In this document: piece after piece, positions 34,897 through 43,770 of the stretch | How positions within the stretch are numbered: the stretch's first letter is position 1 | How the letters are laid out: each line of letters starts with the position of its first letter | NCBI GenBank assembly: GCA_036001465.1 | Contig: DASYUH010000086.1 | Span: forward strand, 18,703 to 82,702 | Direction of reading: 5' to 3' | From: Candidatus Polarisedimenticolia bacterium | GTDB lineage: Bacteria; Acidobacteriota; Polarisedimenticolia; Gp22-AA2 | DNA: 64,000 bases | Position numbers and translations under genes: made by a program | Notes under the pieces: generated by a model | Told to the model about the DNA's origin: nothing | Databases searched by the model: none | The model's input: only the letters and a program-made list of their open reading frames with translations

Positions 34897-36804
34897 ATGT
34901 GCGGGCTGGCCGGCATCGCGTACCGGGATACACGCCGCCCCGACGAGGCGGCGCTCCGCGCCATGGCCGACGCCGTGGCGCACCGCGGCCCCGACGACGC
35001 GGGGGAGCACATCGGTCCGGGCATCGGCCTGGCCAGCCGCCGTCTGGCGATCCTTGATTTGTCTCCGGCGGGGCACCTGCCGATGGCCAGCCCCGACGGA
35101 CAGGTGGTCCTGTCGTGGAACGGCGAGATCTACAACCACGTCGAGCTGCGGGAGGAGCTGAAGCGGCACGGAGTCCGGTTCCGCTCGACCGGGGACACCG
35201 AGGTCCTCCTCCAGCTCTACCTGGCGCACGGCCCCGATTTCCTGCGCCGGCTGGCCGGCATGTTCGCCATCGCCCTATGGGACGAGCGCCGGCGCACGCT
35301 GCTTCTGGCCCGGGACAGGCTGGGCGTCAAGCCGCTGGTGTACCGGCTCGAGGACGGCGGCATCCGTTTCGCGTCCGAGATCGGAGGTCTTCTCGCCGAG
35401 CCGGGCTTCCATCCCGACCTCGATCCGCGGGCGATCCACCACGCCCTGGCGCTGCGCTTCATTCCGCACCCGGGAACCGCCTACACCTCGATCCGGCAAC
35501 TGCCGCCGGCGCACGTCCTGTTCTACGACAGCGGCCGGATCCGCCTGGAGCCGTACTGGTCCCTGCCGCAGAACGCCGGACCTCCGCGCGGGCGGCCGGT
35601 GGAGTGGGAGGAGCGCTATCGGCTCCTGATGGACGACGCGGTCAAGATCCGACTGCGCAGCGACGTGCCGGTGGCGCTCCTGCTGTCGGGCGGGCTCGAC
35701 TCGACCGCCGTGGCCTACCACATCCGGCGGAACCACGCCGGGGCCTTCGGGGCCTTCACCCTCGGCTTCACGGAGACCGATTATGACGAGCGGCCGCGGG
35801 CGCGCGCCACGGCCGCCTATTTCGGCATCCGCCTGGAGGAAATGACCGTCCAGGAGCCGGTGATCGACACGCTCGGGGCCATCGTGAGGCACCTGAAAAC
35901 TCCTTTTGCCGACCCGTCGATCGTGCCTTCCTGGCACCTGGCGCGCGCGGTGTCCCGGCACGTCAAGGTGGCGCTGGGAGGGGACGGGGGGGACGAGAAT
36001 TTCGCGGGATATGACCGCTACCGGGCGCACTGGCTCGCCGACCGGATGGGATGGCTCCCCGGCGTGGTGTCGCGCACGCCGTTCCACGCCCTCCTCGAGG
36101 CGCTGTCGTCCGAGAAGACCAGGCACAACCTCTCCGGGCGGCTGCGACGCTTCTTCGACGGATGGGAGCTGCCGGCGCGCGAGCGGAATGCCCTGTGGAT
36201 GGCGAACCCCGGGGCGCGCCGAATCGCGCGACTGTACCGGCCCGAGTTTGCCGCGCGTGTCGCCGGAATCGACCCCACCCGCGCCCTCGGCATGATTCCC
36301 AACGACTGGGGATCGGAGAGCCTGATCGATCGCCTCCTGCGGGCCGATCTCCTCCATTACCTGCCCGACGACCTCCTGTTCAAGGCGGACATCACCTCGA
36401 TGGCCTTCGGCCTGGAGCTCCGGAGCCCGTTTCTCGATCACCGCGTGGTGGAATTCGCCGCCTCCCTGCCGTCCGCCCTCAAGATCGGCGCGCGGGGCGG
36501 GAAGCGGTTCCTGCGCAGGGTGTACCGGGGCCACATTCCCGAGAGCGTCCGCCGGTCGCGCAAGAAGGGGTTCGGGATGCCGATCGATCACTGGTTCCGA
36601 TCCGATCTTCATGGTGTGGCGCATGACCTTCTGCTGGGACCGGGTGCCCTGTCGCGCGACTATCTCAACTCCGACTCGGTGGCGGCGGTCCTCAAGATCC
36701 ACCGCCTCGGCCAGAGGAATTATGACGAGATGATCTGGACGCTCCTGGTCCTGGAGCTGTGGCTGCAGTCCCGGCGCGCGTCGCCGGCGAGAGAGGCGGC
36801 ATGA
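34897..36804 (+). CDS. asnB: second asparagine synthase-type amidotransferase (AsnB family)
   Basis: This 635-residue AsnB-family protein starts MCGLAGIAYR with catalytic Cys2, followed by HRGPDDAGEHIG and WNGEIYNH in the glutaminase domain. The synthase domain has LSGGLDST near residue 262 and GGDGGDENFAGYDRY near 360, with FLDHRVVEFAASLP later. It differs clearly from the copy at 20972, so the two are probably specialised for different carboxyl acceptors rather than recent duplicates. AGGGGAGACTGAC upstream gives a plausible Shine-Dalgarno. Its stop overlaps the next ATG. A role in amidating sugar acids of the polymer is inference. Confidence 0.9.
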   Translation: MCGLAGIAYRDTRRPDEAALRAMADAVAHRGPDDAGEHIGPGIGLASRRLAILDLSPAGHLPMASPDGQVVLSWNGEIYNHVELREELKRHGVRFRSTGDTEVLLQLYLAHGPDFLRRLAGMFAIALWDERRRTLLLARDRLGVKPLVYRLEDGGIRFASEIGGLLAEPGFHPDLDPRAIHHALALRFIPHPGTAYTSIRQLPPAHVLFYDSGRIRLEPYWSLPQNAGPPRGRPVEWEERYRLLMDDAVKIRLRSDVPVALLLSGGLDSTAVAYHIRRNHAGAFGAFTLGFTETDYDERPRARATAAYFGIRLEEMTVQEPVIDTLGAIVRHLKTPFADPSIVPSWHLARAVSRHVKVALGGDGGDENFAGYDRYRAHWLADRMGWLPGVVSRTPFHALLEALSSEKTRHNLSGRLRRFFDGWELPARERNALWMANPGARRIARLYRPEFAARVAGIDPTRALGMIPNDWGSESLIDRLLRADLLHYLPDDLLFKADITSMAFGLELRSPFLDHRVVEFAASLPSALKIGARGGKRFLRRVYRGHIPESVRRSRKKGFGMPIDHWFRSDLHGVAHDLLLGPGALSRDYLNSDSVAAVLKIHRLGQRNYDEMIWTLLVLELWLQSRRASPAREAA

Positions 36805-38054
36805 CGGAGCGGGGGGTGCGCGTCTGCCACGTGATCACCCGGCTGGAGCTCGGCGGGGCGCAGGACAACACCCTGTATACCGTGTCCCACCTGGGAGCGC
36901 CGTTCGTGCCGAGCCTCCTCTGCGGTCCGGGCGGCATCCTGGACGAAGAGGCCTCGCGCCTGGGGGTGCCGGTCCGGTTCGTCCCTTCCCTGCAGCGCCC
37001 CATCAGGCCGCACCGGGACCTGGCGGCGCTGGTTCACCTCCATCGGCTCTTCCGGGAGATGCGACCCGACATCGTGCACACGCACTCGTCGAAGGCGGGG
37101 GTCGTCGGACGGCTGGCGGCGCGCCTGGCCGGCGTGCCGCACGTCGTGCACACGATCCATGGGTTCGGATTCCACGCCGGGCAGCCGTGGCCGATCCGCC
37201 GTGCCCTGGTCGGCGCCGAGCGGCTGGCGGCGCGCGCGACGTCGCACTTCATCGCCGTGTCGCGCGCCAACCTCGAGACGGGGATCGCCCTCGGGCTCTT
37301 CGCGCGCGATCGCGTCACCCTGATCCGGAGCGGGGTCCACCTCGAGGCGTTCGAAGAGGCGACCCGCGGCGGCGCGCGACGCGAGGCGCGTGACGCCCTG
37401 CGCCGGCAGCTCGGGGTGGCGCCCGATGCGCCCCTGATCGGGATGATCGCCTGCCTGAAGCCCCAGAAGTCGCCCCGGACGTTCGTCGAGGTCGCGGCCC
37501 GCGTGGTCCGGCAGGCGCCCCGGGCGGTCTTCGTCCTGGCCGGCGACGGCGAGCTGCGCCGGGAACTCGAACGACGCATCCGCGATTTGAATCTCTCCGC
37601 CGGCGTGCGCCTCCTCGGCTGGCGGCGGGACGTCCCGCGGCTGATGGCGGGGCTCGACGTGCTCCTGCACACCTCCCTCTGGGAGGGGCTGCCGCGCGTC
37701 CTGCCGGAGGCGATCGCGGCCTCCGTGCCGATCGTCGCGACCGGTGTCGACGGGACGCGCGACATCCTGCGGGACGGCGAAACCGGGATCGTCTGCGCGC
37801 CGCTCGACGCCGAGGGAATGGCGTCCGGCGTCCTCCGTCTTCTCGACGATCGGCACCTCGCATCCGCCCTCGCCCGGAGGGCCCGGGCCGTCCTGCCGGA
37901 GTTCGACATGGACGGCATGGTGCGGGCTCAGGAGCGGCTGTACCTGGAGATCACCCGCAATCGGAGGAACGTGTCCGGCGGCCGTTCCAGCATTACTAAT
38001 AATGATGCCCCGATCGCCCGCCCCGGAGGCGGGAACCTCGCCGCGGCATCCTGA
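36801..38054 (+). CDS. GT4 glycosyltransferase
   Basis: This 417-residue GT4 enzyme has VCHVITRLELGGAQDNTL at the N-terminus, the HTHSSKAGVVGRLAARLAG motif (about residues 93-112) common in exopolysaccharide glycosyltransferases, and the EX7E region WEGLPRVLPEAIAASVPIV near residue 294. The C-terminus is a low-complexity tail. It starts in an ATGA overlap with the AsnB stop and is the last gene of the glycan cluster; the following 67 bases contain a new promoter. Confidence 0.91.
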   Translation: MTERGVRVCHVITRLELGGAQDNTLYTVSHLGAPFVPSLLCGPGGILDEEASRLGVPVRFVPSLQRPIRPHRDLAALVHLHRLFREMRPDIVHTHSSKAGVVGRLAARLAGVPHVVHTIHGFGFHAGQPWPIRRALVGAERLAARATSHFIAVSRANLETGIALGLFARDRVTLIRSGVHLEAFEEATRGGARREARDALRRQLGVAPDAPLIGMIACLKPQKSPRTFVEVAARVVRQAPRAVFVLAGDGELRRELERRIRDLNLSAGVRLLGWRRDVPRLMAGLDVLLHTSLWEGLPRVLPEAIAASVPIVATGVDGTRDILRDGETGIVCAPLDAEGMASGVLRLLDDRHLASALARRARAVLPEFDMDGMVRAQERLYLEITRNRRNVSGGRSSITNNDAPIARPGGGNLAAAS

Positions 38055-38061
38055 TTCGTTC

Positions 38062-38112
38062 GTAACCCCTTGAGGGGTAACGTCTTGAAATGATGGGCAG
38101 GAAGACTATATT
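38062..38112 (+). promoter_or_regulatory. sigma-70-type promoter with GTAAC repeats, before the ABC-pilD operon
   Basis: A -35 TTGAAA (38085-38090) and -10 TATATT (38107-38112) are separated by 16 bases. The expected start is near 38119, only a few bases before the ATG at 38122, so the message may be leaderless or nearly so. Directly upstream, GTAAC occurs twice as a direct repeat (38062-38066 and 38077-38081), flanking a small hairpin ACCCC-TTGA-GGGGT (38065-38078). The hairpin has no T-run and is not an intrinsic terminator. Confidence 0.6.
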
Positions 38113-38121
38113 GGCGGTGTC

Positions 38122-39072
38122 ATGCCGGTCCTCGAGCTGAGAGACGTTCACAAGAGCTACCGCTCGCACCTGTCGATCCGGAAGCACTGGGTCCTCCGCG
38201 GACTTTCCCTGTCGATCGAGCCGGGGGAAATCTTCGGGTTCATCGGCACGAACGGCGCCGGCAAGACGACCACCATCAAGCTCGCCCTCGGGTTGATCTT
38301 TCCGGATTCCGGAAGCGTCGGGCTGTTCGGCGAGGAGGGGGTGCCGGCGGAGGCGCGACGACGGGTCGGGTTCCTTCCAGAGAACCCGTACTTCTACGAC
38401 TACCTGACCGGGGAGGAGTTCCTCGATTTTCACGCGCGGCTGTTCGGCATCGACGCGCCGACGCGGCGCGGGCGGGTCCGCGAGCTCCTGGGCCGGGTCG
38501 GACTTGCCAACCGCGGCGATCGCCAGCTGCGGCACTACTCCAAAGGGATGCTGCAGCGTATCGGTCTGGCGCAGGCCCTGATCAACGACCCCGAGCTGGT
38601 GATCCTGGACGAGCCGATGTCCGGGCTCGACCCGATCGGCCGACGCGAGGTCCGCGACATCATCCTGGAGCTGAAGGGGCGCGGCCGCACCGTGTTCTTC
38701 TCGACGCACATCCTGTCCGACACGGAGATGATCTGCGACCGGGTGGGGCTCCTGGTGCGCGGATCGCTGAAGGCGGTGGGGCGCATCGACGACCTGGTCT
38801 CGCGCGACATCCCGTACTGGGAGGTGGCGCTCCAGGGCGTGAAGAACGGCAACCTCCCCTGCGGACAGGTGGTGTCGCGCCGGGACGATCGCCTGCTGGT
38901 GCGGGTGGAGTCGCCGGCCGATATGCACCGGATTCTCGCGACGCTCAACGGGGGGGGCGCCCAGTTGGTCTCCGTGACCCCGGGCCGGCAGTCGCTCGAG
39001 GACCTGTTCATCCGCGAGGCCCGCGCCTCGGCCGCCGGCGCGGCCGAGACGCCGGAACGCCATGCTCGCTAG
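38122..39072 (+). CDS. ABC transporter ATP-binding protein (pilus locus, PilH-like position)
   Basis: This 316-residue ATPase has Walker A GTNGAGKTTT near residue 41, the signature YSKGMLQR near 138, Walker B LVILDEPMSGLDP near 158 and the switch His in FFSTHILSD near 192. The C-terminal 100 residues are the usual extension of ABC-2-type export ATPases. With the permease next to it, it forms a transporter of unknown substrate. In Myxococcus xanthus an ABC pair (PilH/PilI) with PilG lies between pilA and pilD; position here is equivalent. Its end overlaps the permease start by 11 bases. Confidence 0.92.
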   Translation: MPVLELRDVHKSYRSHLSIRKHWVLRGLSLSIEPGEIFGFIGTNGAGKTTTIKLALGLIFPDSGSVGLFGEEGVPAEARRRVGFLPENPYFYDYLTGEEFLDFHARLFGIDAPTRRGRVRELLGRVGLANRGDRQLRHYSKGMLQRIGLAQALINDPELVILDEPMSGLDPIGRREVRDIILELKGRGRTVFFSTHILSDTEMICDRVGLLVRGSLKAVGRIDDLVSRDIPYWEVALQGVKNGNLPCGQVVSRRDDRLLVRVESPADMHRILATLNGGGAQLVSVTPGRQSLEDLFIREARASAAGAAETPERHAR

Positions 39073-39829
39073 GATCAACGCCATCGCGCTGAACACGTTC
39101 CGCGAGGCGATCCGCCACCGCATCCTCTACCTGCTCCTCATCTTCGCGGTCGCGATGATCTCGTTCGCGCAGATCCTGTCGCTCGTGACCGTGGGCAGCG
39201 AGGAGAAGATCATCAGGGATTTCGGGCTGGCCACGATCGACATCTTCGGCGTCCTGACCGCGGTCTTCATCGGCATCGGGCTGGTGAGCCGCGAGATCGA
39301 GAGGCGCACCGTCTACACGCTCCTGGCCAAGCCCCTGCACCGCTTCGAGTTCATCCTCGGCAAATTCGCCGGACTGGCGCTGTCGCTCCTGGTCAACACG
39401 GCGGTCATGACCGCGTGGTTTTTTCTCGTCCTCCTGTTCAAGGGGGCGTTCAATGGATGGCTGGCCGTCGCGGTGCTCCTCCTCTACTGCCAGTTCCTGC
39501 TGATCACCGCGATCGCCGTTCTGTTCTCCTGCCTGTCGACCCCGATCCTGGCGAGTGTCATGACGCTGGCGCTCTATGTCATCGGCCACCTCCTGTGGAG
39601 CCTCGACCTGCTCGCCGTCCGCCTGACGACGGCCTGGGGAAAGGCGCTCTGCCGGACGCTCTACTACCTCCTGCCGAACCTGGGGACTTTCGACATCAAG
39701 GGCGAGGTGGTCCACGGCCTGCCGATCGACGGCGCGCGCATCCTCTGGGCGGCGGCTTACATGGCGCTGTACGGATCCGCGATCCTGGGGACCGCCTGTG
39801 CCCTGTTCGAGCGCAAGGAGCTCCAATAG
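39062..39829 (+). CDS. ABC-2-type permease (pilus locus, PilI-like position)
   Basis: This 255-residue protein has six hydrophobic segments (for example ILYLLLIFAVAMISFAQIL, LALSLLVNTAVMTAWFFLV, WLAVAVLLLYCQFLLITAI and AAYMALYGSAILGTACALF), with the cytoplasmic stretch SREIERRTVYTLLAKPL typical of ABC-2 permeases such as NosY. It pairs with the upstream ATPase. The stop TAG shares its last base with the GTG of the following TPR gene, so all three are probably made together. Confidence 0.9.
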   Translation: MLARINAIALNTFREAIRHRILYLLLIFAVAMISFAQILSLVTVGSEEKIIRDFGLATIDIFGVLTAVFIGIGLVSREIERRTVYTLLAKPLHRFEFILGKFAGLALSLLVNTAVMTAWFFLVLLFKGAFNGWLAVAVLLLYCQFLLITAIAVLFSCLSTPILASVMTLALYVIGHLLWSLDLLAVRLTTAWGKALCRTLYYLLPNLGTFDIKGEVVHGLPIDGARILWAAAYMALYGSAILGTACALFERKELQ

Positions 39830-40692
39830 TGACGGCCCGGGCGCTGGCGCTGAACCGCCGCCGGAGCATGGTGCTGTGCGCCCTCACCGGCCTGCTCCTG
39901 GCCATCCTGGTCCAGGGGCGGATCGAAGCGTCGAAGCCTGCAGGCGCCGTGCACCCGCTCCTGTACCTGCCCTCGGGGAAGTACCTCAAGGCGGTCTCGC
40001 TCGGGTTCGACGGGCTCGTGGCCGACATGGTCTACCTGTGGTCGATCCAGTACTACGGCAACTACGACATCAAGGATCGCTACACCTACCTGGAGCACAT
40101 CTACGGCCAGGTGATCACGGAGCTCGACCCGCACTACCTGGATCCCTACCTGGTGGGAGCGCTGATCATGTCCGCGGAGGCGCGCCAGCCGGAGATGGCG
40201 CTGCGGCTCCTGGACAAGGGCGTGAACAACAACCCCGACCAGTGGATCGTGGCGTTCGAGGCGGGCTTCCTGTGCTACAACGACCTGCACGACTACCGGC
40301 GCGCGGCGTCCTATTTCAAGAGGGCCATCGAAGTCCCGGGGGTTCATCCTCTGGTCCGGCGTCTGTACGCCGAAATGTACAACCGGGCCGGTGACAAGCG
40401 GACATCGCTCCGGGAATGGTCGGAGATCTACGAGACGTCCGACGATCCCTACGTGCGCAACGTCGCCTGGAACCACGTCCACGACCTCAAGGTGGACGTC
40501 GACCTCGCTGACCTGAAGGACGCCGTGTCGCGGTTCGGGGACAGGGCGGGACGCCCGCCGGTCCGGTTGCGGGAGCTCGTGACCGCGGGCATCGTGGGGG
40601 CCCTGCCTCTCGATCCCGAGGCGCGGGACTACCTTTACGATTCGCGGACGGGCGATGTCCGCTACCGGGGCAGCCTGGTCCTGGGGCGCTAG
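39829..40692 (+). CDS. TPR-like membrane-anchored protein of the ABC/pilD operon
   Basis: This 287-residue protein has one N-terminal hydrophobic anchor (SMVLCALTGLLLAILVQ, residues 14-30) and a helical remainder. TPR-like units can be seen in LDPHYLDPYLVGALIMSAEARQPEMALRLLDKG and FKRAIEVPGVHPLVRRLYAEMY. It begins on the last base of the permease stop (GTG, AAGGAG upstream). The arrangement ATPase-permease-TPR protein before pilD resembles PilG/H/I of M. xanthus, where the three are needed for pilus assembly; orthology of this protein to PilG is inference. A Thr/Arg-poor tail ends RGSLVLGR. Confidence 0.75.
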   Translation: MTARALALNRRRSMVLCALTGLLLAILVQGRIEASKPAGAVHPLLYLPSGKYLKAVSLGFDGLVADMVYLWSIQYYGNYDIKDRYTYLEHIYGQVITELDPHYLDPYLVGALIMSAEARQPEMALRLLDKGVNNNPDQWIVAFEAGFLCYNDLHDYRRAASYFKRAIEVPGVHPLVRRLYAEMYNRAGDKRTSLREWSEIYETSDDPYVRNVAWNHVHDLKVDVDLADLKDAVSRFGDRAGRPPVRLRELVTAGIVGALPLDPEARDYLYDSRTGDVRYRGSLVLGR

Positions 40693-40764
40693 GAGCCCGT
40701 CCGGGTCGGGGGGCGGCTCCCCGTTCCCGGACGCCGCGCGTTGAGTGGGAGAGGACCCGAGCCG

Positions 40765-41580
40765 ATGCCGTCGTTCGTCCTGTGGTTCCTGGTCGCCGGA
40801 ACGGGCGCCTGCATCGGCTCGTTCCTGAACGTCTGCATCCACCGCCTGCCCCGGCGCGTCTCGATCGTCAGGCCGCGGTCGGCGTGCCCGGGCTGCGGCC
40901 GGCTGATCGCCTGGCATGACAACATCCCCGTCCTGTCGTTCCTGATCCTCGGAGGGCGCTGCCGCCGCTGCCGGGCCGCGATCCCGCTGCGCTATCCCCT
41001 GGTCGAGGCGGCGACCTGCCTGCTGTTCGTCCTTCTCTTCATGAAACGCGGCCCCACCGTCGGTTTCGCCGTTCAGGCGCTGTTCATCGCCGCGCTCACG
41101 GCGCTCATCGTCATCGATGCGCTGCACCAGATCCTGCCGGACGCCATCACCCTGCCGGGCATCGCCCTCGGGCTCCTGACGAGCCCCCTGCGCGACGGCG
41201 GCAGCCGCGCGGTGGTCGACGCCCTCGCCGGCGCGGCGCTCGGGTTCCTGCTGCCGTGGTCGATCAACGAAGCCTATCGGCTGTGGCAGGCGCTGCGCGG
41301 AGTGCCGCGGGACCGTCGGGAGGACGGGATCGGGCAGGGGGACTTCAAGCTCCTGGCGATGATCGGCGCGTTCCTGGGAATCAAGCTCCTGCTGTTCACG
41401 CTCTTCGTGGGGGCCGTCTCGGGGGCCATTTTCGGAGTGCTGATGATGTGGCGGCGCGGCTACGGCTGGAAGTCGAAGCTGCCCTACGGCGTCTTTCTCG
41501 GCGGAGCCGCGATCCTGGGCGTGTTCGTGGGCGACTCCTGGGTGCGTCTCTACCTGGATTTCGCCGGGGTGGGCCGGTGA
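40765..41580 (+). CDS. pilD: prepilin peptidase/N-methyltransferase PilD
   Basis: PilD cleaves the leader of PilA and the minor pilins after Gly and methylates the new N-terminus. The 271-residue protein has the zinc-binding double CxxC in CPGCGRL...GRCRRCRA (about residues 42-75) and the two aspartate motifs of aspartic prepilin peptidases: IDALHQILPD near 116 and GIGQGDFKL near 187. About seven membrane segments are present. An in-frame TTG at 40741 exists, but the ATG at 40765 matches the family N-terminus (FLVAGTGACIGSFLNVCIHRLP) and has GAGAGGA upstream. The stop overlaps the kinase start (GTGA). Confidence 0.96.
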   Translation: MPSFVLWFLVAGTGACIGSFLNVCIHRLPRRVSIVRPRSACPGCGRLIAWHDNIPVLSFLILGGRCRRCRAAIPLRYPLVEAATCLLFVLLFMKRGPTVGFAVQALFIAALTALIVIDALHQILPDAITLPGIALGLLTSPLRDGGSRAVVDALAGAALGFLLPWSINEAYRLWQALRGVPRDRREDGIGQGDFKLLAMIGAFLGIKLLLFTLFVGAVSGAIFGVLMMWRRGYGWKSKLPYGVFLGGAAILGVFVGDSWVRLYLDFAGVGR

Positions 41581-43532
41581 AGCGGTCGCTCCTGCGCAGC
41601 TACGAGGGGCAGATCAAGGTCTTCCTCGTCCTGCTGGTGCTCTTCCTGGCGGTCGCCATCTTTCTCAATTTCCACCTGCTGGTCAAGGCTCGCGACGCCA
41701 TCCAGCGGGAGGTCGGAACGCGCGTGGCTCTCCAGGCCGACCTGGTGCGCGCCGAGCTGGAGCGCGATCAGATGCTGCGCGGACTGCGCGCCGCTCCGGG
41801 TACGGCGCCCTACATCCCGCCCACGTTCCTCAACCTGATGGCGCGGCAGAAGGGGATGCTGCAGATCGAGATCCTGACCCTCGATGGGACGGTGCTGTCC
41901 TCCTCCGACCCGGAGCGCATCGGCGGGCGGGACGGCCGCCTCGCGGAGGACACCGTCGCGTCCCGCCGGCTCGCCGCGGGCGGGAGCGTCATCGCCCCCC
42001 TGGATCGCGTGCGGAATTCGAGCTACGCCACCCTGGCCGCCTATCGCCCCATCCAGGACAAGAGCCGGACCACCGTCGCCGTCATCCGGCTCGTCACCGA
42101 GGTGCCGGCCCTGGGCACGGTCGACTTCAACCTGACCCTGATCGCGGCGTTCCAGGCCGCCGGCCTCGTGTTCATCCTGGTGCTCGTGATTCTGTTCGCC
42201 CGGTGGCTGCTGCAGCCGTACCGTCGGCTGCTCTCGGCCGCCGGCCAGGCGCCCGGGCAGATGCCCGGGCTGGCGGCGGCCGCAGGGCGTGACGAGACGG
42301 ACGACCTGGTGCAGGCCTTCCAGGGGGTGCTCGACAAGCTGCGGGACCAGGAGCAGGAGGTCCTGCGGCTGAGAGGCTCCGGCGCGCAGGAGTCGCCGCA
42401 GGCGCTGGCCTCCGAGCAGCTCGTGGGCGGCATGTCGAGCGCCGTCCTGGTGTTCGATCGCGAGGGCCGGCTGGCCGTCCTCAATCCCGCGGCGGAGCGC
42501 CTCCTGGGGATGGATCGGGGCACGTCGGTCGGGCGCAAGTACGGCGATCTCCTCGGCCGCTCGGAGCGCCTGGTCGATCTCATCGCCCGCTGCCTGAAGA
42601 CCGGGGAGAGCCTGTCGCGCGAGGTCGTGCCGCTTCTCGATCCGGCCGGCAAGGTGACGCACCTGGGGGTGATGGTCTCGCCGGTGCGGCCGGGGGCCGA
42701 CAACGCGCCGCCCGGCCGGCCCGCCGAGGGGGCGCTCTGCCTTCTGGCCGACCTCACGGAGATCAAGGCGCTGCGCGAGAAGGTCGGCCTGAAGGAGAAC
42801 CTCGCGGTCCTCGGGGAGATGTCGGCGGGGATCGCGCACGAGTTCAGAAACGCCCTGGCCACGATCCACGGGCTGGCCCGGCTGATCGTCAAGGCCAACG
42901 GCAACGGGGGGGGCGCCACGGCGCCGCGCGAGCACGCGGAGACGATCCTGCGGGAGGTGGAGGGGATCGAGCGCATCGTGACCGATTTCCTGCGCTACGC
43001 CCGCCCGGCCGCGCTCGACCTCTCGGACGTCGACCTCAAGGAGATCGTGGACAACCTGGCGCGCGAATCCCGGGAGGAGGCGGCCCCCGCCGGCGTGACG
43101 GTCGAGGTCCAGGGGACCTTCCCGCGGATTGTCGCGGACGAGGCCCTGGTCCGGCAGGCCATCCGCAATCTCCTGATGAACGCCATCGAGTCGTTCCCCC
43201 GGGTTCCGCCGGACGCCGTCCCCCCCGGCCCGGGAGCGCCGGCACGCCGGGTCGTGCTGCGCGGCGAGGCCAGGGAGGGACCGGAGGGGGGGATCCGCCT
43301 GGTGGTCGAGGACAACGGCTCCGGGATCACGACGGACGACCTGCCGCGGATCTTCACCCCGTTCTTCACCACCAAGGAGCGGGGCACCGGGCTCGGCCTG
43401 GCGCTGGTGCAGAAGACGGCGGCGGTCCATGACGGCCAGGTCGAGGTCCGGAGCGAGCCCGGACGGGGCGCGAGCTTCGCGCTCGTCCTCCCGGCCCGGC
43501 CCGGCGCTCCCGCGACCGTCCCGACCCTCTGA
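41577..43532 (+). CDS. membrane PAS sensor histidine kinase (NtrB-like)
   Basis: This 651-residue kinase has one transmembrane segment near residues 15-35, a periplasmic sensor region (about 36-185), a second segment AAFQAAGLVFILVLVILFA, a HAMP-like linker, a PAS domain (SSAVLVFDREGRLAVLNPA, about 290-390), a HisKA box LAVLGEMSAGIAHEFRNAL near 410 and an HATPase domain with DNGSGI and GTGLGLALV. It starts at a GTG overlapping the pilD stop. The nearest partner is the NtrC-type regulator at 50366; the minor pilin genes lie between them. It is a second two-component system in the pilus locus besides PilS/PilR. Confidence 0.92.
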   Translation: MKRSLLRSYEGQIKVFLVLLVLFLAVAIFLNFHLLVKARDAIQREVGTRVALQADLVRAELERDQMLRGLRAAPGTAPYIPPTFLNLMARQKGMLQIEILTLDGTVLSSSDPERIGGRDGRLAEDTVASRRLAAGGSVIAPLDRVRNSSYATLAAYRPIQDKSRTTVAVIRLVTEVPALGTVDFNLTLIAAFQAAGLVFILVLVILFARWLLQPYRRLLSAAGQAPGQMPGLAAAAGRDETDDLVQAFQGVLDKLRDQEQEVLRLRGSGAQESPQALASEQLVGGMSSAVLVFDREGRLAVLNPAAERLLGMDRGTSVGRKYGDLLGRSERLVDLIARCLKTGESLSREVVPLLDPAGKVTHLGVMVSPVRPGADNAPPGRPAEGALCLLADLTEIKALREKVGLKENLAVLGEMSAGIAHEFRNALATIHGLARLIVKANGNGGGATAPREHAETILREVEGIERIVTDFLRYARPAALDLSDVDLKEIVDNLARESREEAAPAGVTVEVQGTFPRIVADEALVRQAIRNLLMNAIESFPRVPPDAVPPGPGAPARRVVLRGEAREGPEGGIRLVVEDNGSGITTDDLPRIFTPFFTTKERGTGLGLALVQKTAAVHDGQVEVRSEPGRGASFALVLPARPGAPATVPTL

Positions 43533-43542
43533 GGCCTGCGAC

Positions 43543-43559
43543 TGTTACGTCCTGTAACA
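43543..43559. promoter_or_regulatory. GTTAC/GTAAC dyad upstream of the minor pilin promoter
   Basis: TGTTAC-GTCCT-GTAACA is a perfect 6+6 inverted repeat with a 5-base centre. It lies about 110-120 bases before the sigma-54 promoter at 43666, a normal enhancer distance. Another GTAAC is at 43583-43587. The same half-site recurs before the ABC operon (38062, 38077), within the pilA promoter region (GTTAC, 16566) and before pilB (4760). The protein that binds is unknown. Confidence 0.5.
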
Positions 43560-43665
43560 CCTCGGACCCCGGTCACGAATCCGTAACCGCTCAGGACGGC
43601 GGCCGAACCGACCCAACTCCTGCTCGTGCCGCAGTTGACGCGTCTCCGTCGGCGCCAGCACGCCC

Positions 43666-43681
43666 TGGCACATCGGTTGCT
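43666..43681 (+). promoter_or_regulatory. sigma-54 promoter of the minor pilin operon
   Basis: TGGCAC-ATCGG-TTGCT fits the sigma-54 consensus TGGCAC-N5-TTGCW at every position, with GG (43667-43668) and GC (43679-43680) exactly 10 bases apart. The transcription start should be near 43692, about 80 bases before the fimT start at 43771. This means in-frame start codons at 43684 and earlier would not be transcribed, which supports the 43771 start. Confidence 0.87.
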
Positions 43682-43770
43682 CGTTGCCACTGTGCCCGGG
43701 CGTTCTGGCAGGTGAGAGCGACCCGGGGCGCGGCGAGACGAAACGAATGGTTCTCGCAGGAGAGACCGAG

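Noticed and set aside
38065..38078. Hairpin after the last glycan gene as an intrinsic terminator
   Set aside because: The stem is only 5-6 base pairs and no T-run follows; it overlaps the repeats next to the -35 of the following promoter.
43684..43770. Earlier in-frame start codons for fimT
   Set aside because: They lie at or before the predicted sigma-54 transcript start near 43692 (43684), or have no Shine-Dalgarno (43747).
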